From Caprella mutica (lineage: Eukaryota; Arthropoda; Malacostraca; Amphipoda; Caprellidae): a stretch of 64,000 bases of DNA. Both the position numbers and the translations under genes were made by a program. Positions 60,020 to 64,000 of the stretch are shown here, one piece after another. The stretch covers positions 1 to 64,000 of the forward strand of contig CANNZV010001159.1 of the NCBI GenBank assembly GCA_947561585.1, read 5' to 3'. A model generated the notes under the pieces. That model was not told the origin of the DNA. It worked only from the letters and a program-made list of their open reading frames with translations, and ran no database searches. Position 1 is the stretch's first letter. Each line of letters starts with the position of its first letter.

Positions 60020-60170
60020 CGAATTACTTAATCACGCACCATACGGCCACCAATGTGACGTTATCTGTTATTCCTTATAACGTTTCACTATATGGGTTAC
60101 GTGTGATAGAATCTTACTCTGTTTACTATTTTCATATTCCTTTTTCTCAATATATCTCTTTCTACTAAAT
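60020..60170 (-). repeat. LTR end and leader fragment, minus strand
   Basis: On the minus strand ...GTCACA meets TTGGTGGCCGTATGGTGCG, like an LTR end and primer-binding site. It is related to the plus-strand fragment at 23871-24005. It abuts the copia gag relic, so it probably derives from an element inserted in it. The other LTR boundary was not fixed and may be near 60490. Confidence 0.4.
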
Positions 60171-60435
60171 ACTCATGGTACCATGCCCTAGAACCACCTT
60201 GCCAATATGGTTCCGATCTCAGGCCTCTGGTCCAAGCTTAACTGTATTTAGGGTAATAAATTAATGTAATTAACACTTTAAAGAGAATATATTCATTAGT
60301 CAAGCAATGGTAATTACACAGTGTATCTTCACTAGAACGCTCACAAGTAAATGTCTCAATAACTAAGACTGGAGATAAGGTGTGTATCTCGTGCGAGCCG
60401 ATCGGTAACTAATTTGAATGTTACTTTACTCACAG

Positions 60436-61051
60436 TCATATAGGTTCGTGATAGCAGTTATGCATACACAATGGCTGTATTTGCATCACTACAATGATGT
60501 GCGAGGTTGCACCGCAATCAACAAGCAAAGAGTTAATGTTAGTCTTCTCAAATGCATTTACCTTATCATTAGTTACAACAGTTTTCATTACAAAATTATG
60601 AACATCATTATTTTCTTCATTACAAGAATTCATTTTAGAAGAGGTAAAACTATTCTTCCTACATTCATTAGTATTGTGAGATTTAATGCGGCAATTACTA
60701 CACCACTTATTTTGATTATTGTTCTTATTTACATTATTACCTGAGTAACTTGACCTCACATTTACTCGGCACTGTGATTTCTTATGCCCAATTCTGCCAC
60801 AATTGAAGCACTTAATACTGTTGACACGGCTATCCTCACTTTTCAGGACGTTGTCTGAAGATGTTGCCTCACATCGTGACTTTTCAGTTTCATCGAAACT
60901 TTTCAGCGCGCTCTTGAATTCCATAAATTTGATCTCCTTGTCTTTCTGTGTAATAACTGTAGCAAATGCCGAATAACTAGATGGAAGTCCTTTTAGAGCC
61001 ATTGCTTCCAGCAAACTGTCACTTATTGTCTCTCCTGCACTTTCAAGAGAG
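60436..61051 (-). pseudogene. Copia-type gag, C-terminal part with zinc knuckles
   Basis: Continuation of the gag that starts at 63345. It begins LESAGETISDSLL, the copia/UBN2-type capsid helix region. It has two CX2CX4HX4C knuckles (CFNCGRIGHKKSQC and CSNCRIKSHNTNEC). It ends near a protease motif LLVDCGATSH, in which Cys stands where Ser or Thr normally follows the catalytic Asp. After about 60500 the frame leaves copia-like sequence. The rest of pol is absent. Confidence 0.85.
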
Positions 61052-63108
61052 TGTAAGATTTTTCTCATGTGTTTCTCTAGTCTTAGAAAGTGTTTTATTA
61101 TATCCACTTCTAAGCTACACACTTATCTTACTTGATTATTACTTATCTAGATATAGCCTATCCTCTTATTTTCTTCTTTTCCAGTTCTAATTAATACATA
61201 AATAAATGATGAATTAATAAATGTGACAATCAAACAAGAGTAAATTTTTATCTATTTATTCATCCTATTGTACTCAGCTTATGTCTTGAGTCAAATTGGT
61301 CCGTAGTTTTGGTTCGAGTAGTTCTCGAGTGAGGTATCGCTGCAGTGATAATCTTTGGTACTTCCTTCGTGCGTAACAATCGGTTATCGCTATGTAGCCA
61401 AGATTAGTGTTTGCTGCGTCCGTATGCTAGGGTTGGAAGTTGGAACTCGAAGTATCCGTAGATTTGTGAGTTCTCCGTAGGTTAAGTCGTGTTTCCGTAG
61501 ACTAGAATGTGCTGGTCTCTCTAGACTAGCGTAGACTTGGAATTGACTGTCTCCGTAGACTGAGCTATGCGTCTCCCTAGACTGGGAAGTTACCGTCTCC
61601 GTAGACTGGAAATGACTGTCTCCGTAGACTGGGAATGACTGTCTCCGTAGACTGGGAATGACTGTCTCCGTAGACTGGGAATTGAGTCTGCCTAGACTGG
61701 CTATGCGTCTCCCTAGACTGGCTATGCGTCTCCCTAGACTGGCTCCCTGGAATAATAAATCTAGTAAGAAATTTGGACTTAAATTTCCTTCGACAATTTG
61801 CCAAAATAACAATAAAAAATAAAAAGAAAAAAATATTCTTTACATTATAATCAATTGAAATAATTTACTAATTTACCAATTATTGTGAATTAAGATTTAT
61901 GCCAGTTAAATAGCAATAATTAAAACTAATCTCAAGACAATGAGTTAAATTATGAATATTTATTTCTAATGTTTATTAATTAGGTTGAGTTGAATTATTA
62001 TTTGGCAGTTTTCATGTTCATAATAAATAGTTAATAATAATTGTAGTTAATTTTAAGTAAATTACTTTGGAAAATGTAGAAGCATTAAAAATAGTTTGTA
62101 CTTAATATTACAATAATTGAGAATTGAGCAAAATGTTACTCGTCAAATGGCCTTTTAATTATTATAATAAATAATTAAATTCCTAATCCTGAAGTTGAAA
62201 TATGTTGTGTAAAACTTAATGTAATATATTAAATATGCATTGAATTAGAAGAATAGTATTAACAAATGTTATACATTTTTTAATACTGTCAAAAGTTATC
62301 CCAACTTATACAGTTTGGTCAAATGTGGGCGGTTGGTCATGTTTTCAAACCTGCAAAACAGGATGTAAGAAGAGTCTGGGGTGTGTAATTACTTTTCCAA
62401 AATGGGAATAACGTAACTCTGATTGTGAATAAGGATAGTAATTCTAATAATAGTTTGTTATTATAGTTAACTATATTAATAATGTTAATTGGAGCTAATT
62501 AGCTAATAATCATATAAATATCAGTATATTTATGGCACTAGCTAATATGGCAATTCAGTATAATAAATATGGCATTATTAAGAATAATATTATACAAATA
62601 ACTTGGAAAGAATAATTATTAGTTATATATTTACCCAATGATTCTTTAGCTAAGAAGATTTGGGGAATTGGTTTGGAGTTAATCCTAGGCTGTTGTTATG
62701 GACAATTCATGAGAGACAATGTTTATTTCTTTGTAAATAGTAAGTTGTATATAAATTGGAAGGTGTTATGTCTGCATTAAAGGTATTAATATTAATAATT
62801 GGTGAGAGTTTATAATCTAATTTTAGTTCACAATCACAAGCACTGTATCGGCACTCTTCACTCTGTTGTATCAGACTCGTTAATGTCGTTTAACCGGTAA
62901 AAATTATCATTACAATCTTTAGGCGGAAACTAAACAAAGGGTAGGCCTAATTGTATTTAGCGCGTATGTTTCTAGTGTTGCCATAAGTTTAGAAATACCT
63001 TTGAATTCAATTGCGTTGTATTTTAATCAGCAAATTACTGTAGTGGTTGTAATTGATTATCAATAATTAGTTGTTGTTAATTAATTATGCAATAATCGGG
63101 TTGCAACA
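61052..63108 (-). mobile_element. Solo LTR (2057 bp) inserted in the copia gag
   Basis: On the minus strand it starts TGTTGCAACCCG and ends ATCTTACA, flanked by CTCT (plus-strand AGAG at 61048-61051 and 63109-63112). It belongs to the family of the solo LTR at 36672-37512, but has about 1.1 kb more between about 61745 and 62838 and more copies of the 22-bp GTCTCCGTAGACTGGGAATGA repeat (61555-61745). The frames inside it are by-products. Confidence 0.85.
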
Positions 63109-63345
63109 AGAGGAAGACGCCTTCTCTGCTCGAATGATATAATCTGTTGCTGTCTCACCGTCTGCCTTCTAGAGGGTAGTAAGTTTAGTATAAAGAGCAA
63201 TTATTCTCGGTTTGCTCTTACCTTTGTAGTGATCTCGCAAAATCTTGATGGCTGATCGTCCATCTTCTTTTGCATCCTTCATAATAAGTGTGCCGGCATC
63301 GGCATAATTATTTTACGCTTCCTTGTTAGGCGATACCATATAATA
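63109..63345 (-). pseudogene. Copia-type gag, N-terminal part
   Basis: The minus-strand frame reads IMKDAKEDGRSAIKILRDHY, then KPRIIALYTKLTTL, a TAG, then KADGETATDYIIRAEKASSS. This matches copia-type gag (UBN2 family). The TAG near 63170 and the lack of a clear start show decay. The frame is cut at the inserted LTR and resumes at 61051 in phase. Confidence 0.8.
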
Positions 63346-64000
63346 AAGTAGTAACCTTATCTGTCTTTAGCAAATTCCTACCGACTTTTTGTTGAGTTCC
63401 TTAGCTAAAATTTTAGTGGTTATATTTCTATATTTCGTCAGATTAGCCGCTGTACCTTTGTTCGTTAGTTTGTGTGTCCTTTTACATTAGATTTAATTAG
63501 CTAAATAAATTATGTGCATTGTGTGTTACAGGGTAATCTATTCTAAAATTTAGTGAAAAATTGTTGACAATTTTTGTGAGAATGTTACTGTGAGTGTATA
63601 GTTACCCAGACTGAAAAACCAGATCAATTCCGCTGGAGGCTAAAAACACAGTTCTGTAAGTGTTAATCTTTATTGCTCTACCCATATGAATTTTATAATA
63701 AATAGATAGATATGTTTAGTATCTTATATTTGTGTTTTTACCTCAGGTCACTAAACCAATGAAGTAAATTTATTGAAGAATAAATTCTAGAGAATCCTGC
63801 CTTTTACTTCCACGGACAGTCTAGAGTCGTGATAGTGACAGAACTTCAACTGCTGGCCACAGTTGGATTGCCTTTCTCTGAGGCATTAAGGTGAGACCTT
63901 TTGATCTGGTTAGATAGGAGTCAGTGGGTTCTTCTTGGAGCATCTTAAAAAATAATCATGAGTGGTCAAGTCCAAGCTGAAATCAGAAAAAGTCTGAGGG
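63346..64000 (+). other. Right edge: possible spliced 5' exons, unassigned
   Basis: A donor-like TCT|GTAAGT near 63655, an acceptor TTTTTACCTCAG ending near 63746 and a second donor-like AAG|GTGAGA near 63891 could define a small non-coding exon. ATG at 63963 opens MSGQVQAEIRKSLR up to the window edge. This may be the start of a gene or of another mobile element; the window ends too soon to tell. Confidence 0.25.

Noticed and set aside
61052..61122. N-terminal residues MCSLEVDIIKHF as part of copia gag
   Set aside because: They are also present at the end of the unrelated-site solo LTR at 36672-37512, so they belong to the LTR; true gag resumes at 61051.
61390..61812. Minus-strand frames with SLGRRIASLGR and QSTETVIPSLRR repeats
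   Set aside because: Translation of the 22-bp repeat inside the solo LTR.

Overview
The window is eukaryotic DNA, AT-rich and repeat-rich, and most likely from an insect, with Hemiptera a reasonable guess. The evidence is spliced genes with GT...AG introns, long TGEKPF-linked C2H2 zinc-finger arrays, BEL/Pao and copia LTR elements, a LINE, pogo-like and MULE-like transposases, TTAA- and 8-bp-TSD MITEs, and many minisatellites. There are no bacterial operons, rRNA genes, recognisable tRNAs or CRISPR arrays. The species call is inference.

Layout. Bases 1-5600 hold a decayed LINE (endonuclease, reverse transcriptase and C-terminal relics) interrupted by three small insertions, two of them hAT-like. 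Bases 6774-23870 are two direct tandem copies of an 8.4-8.7 kb unit. Each carries a C2H2 zinc-finger gene with a short upstream exon, a long intron and one large finger exon, followed by the same 3' region with a 1.2 kb terminal inverted repeat and fossil zinc fingers. Copy A ends early at a nonsense codon after 15 fingers (19 with the downstream remainder). Copy B is open with 22 fingers. The fingers differ mainly at DNA-contact positions.

Bases 25721-38533 are one complete but mutated BEL/Pao LTR retrotransposon on the minus strand. It has 5-bp target duplications, two long LTRs, broken gag and pol, and several minisatellite arrays in its LTRs and leader. Its right LTR carries a solo LTR of another family. 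Bases 38534-45750 are intergenic, with a mariner-like MITE, a foldback TTAA element with a triplicated end, and palindromic GC-rich minisatellites. Bases 45755-48548 hold a pogo-like transposase pseudogene split by a TTAA-type MITE. Bases 48850-53152 are a cluster of foldback and TIR elements, some nested.

The most interesting locus is 55435-59450. A protein-kinase exon, a repeat-containing linker exon and a MULE-like DDE transposase exon are joined by two short phase-1 introns. They make one continuous predicted 1115-residue kinase-transposase fusion. The transposase exon has no early ATG, so it depends on the upstream exons. Bases 60020-63345 hold a copia-type gag interrupted by a 2 kb solo LTR, and an LTR/leader fragment of a third family.

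Except for the zinc-finger pair and the kinase-transposase gene, the coding traces are dead mobile elements inserted into one another.
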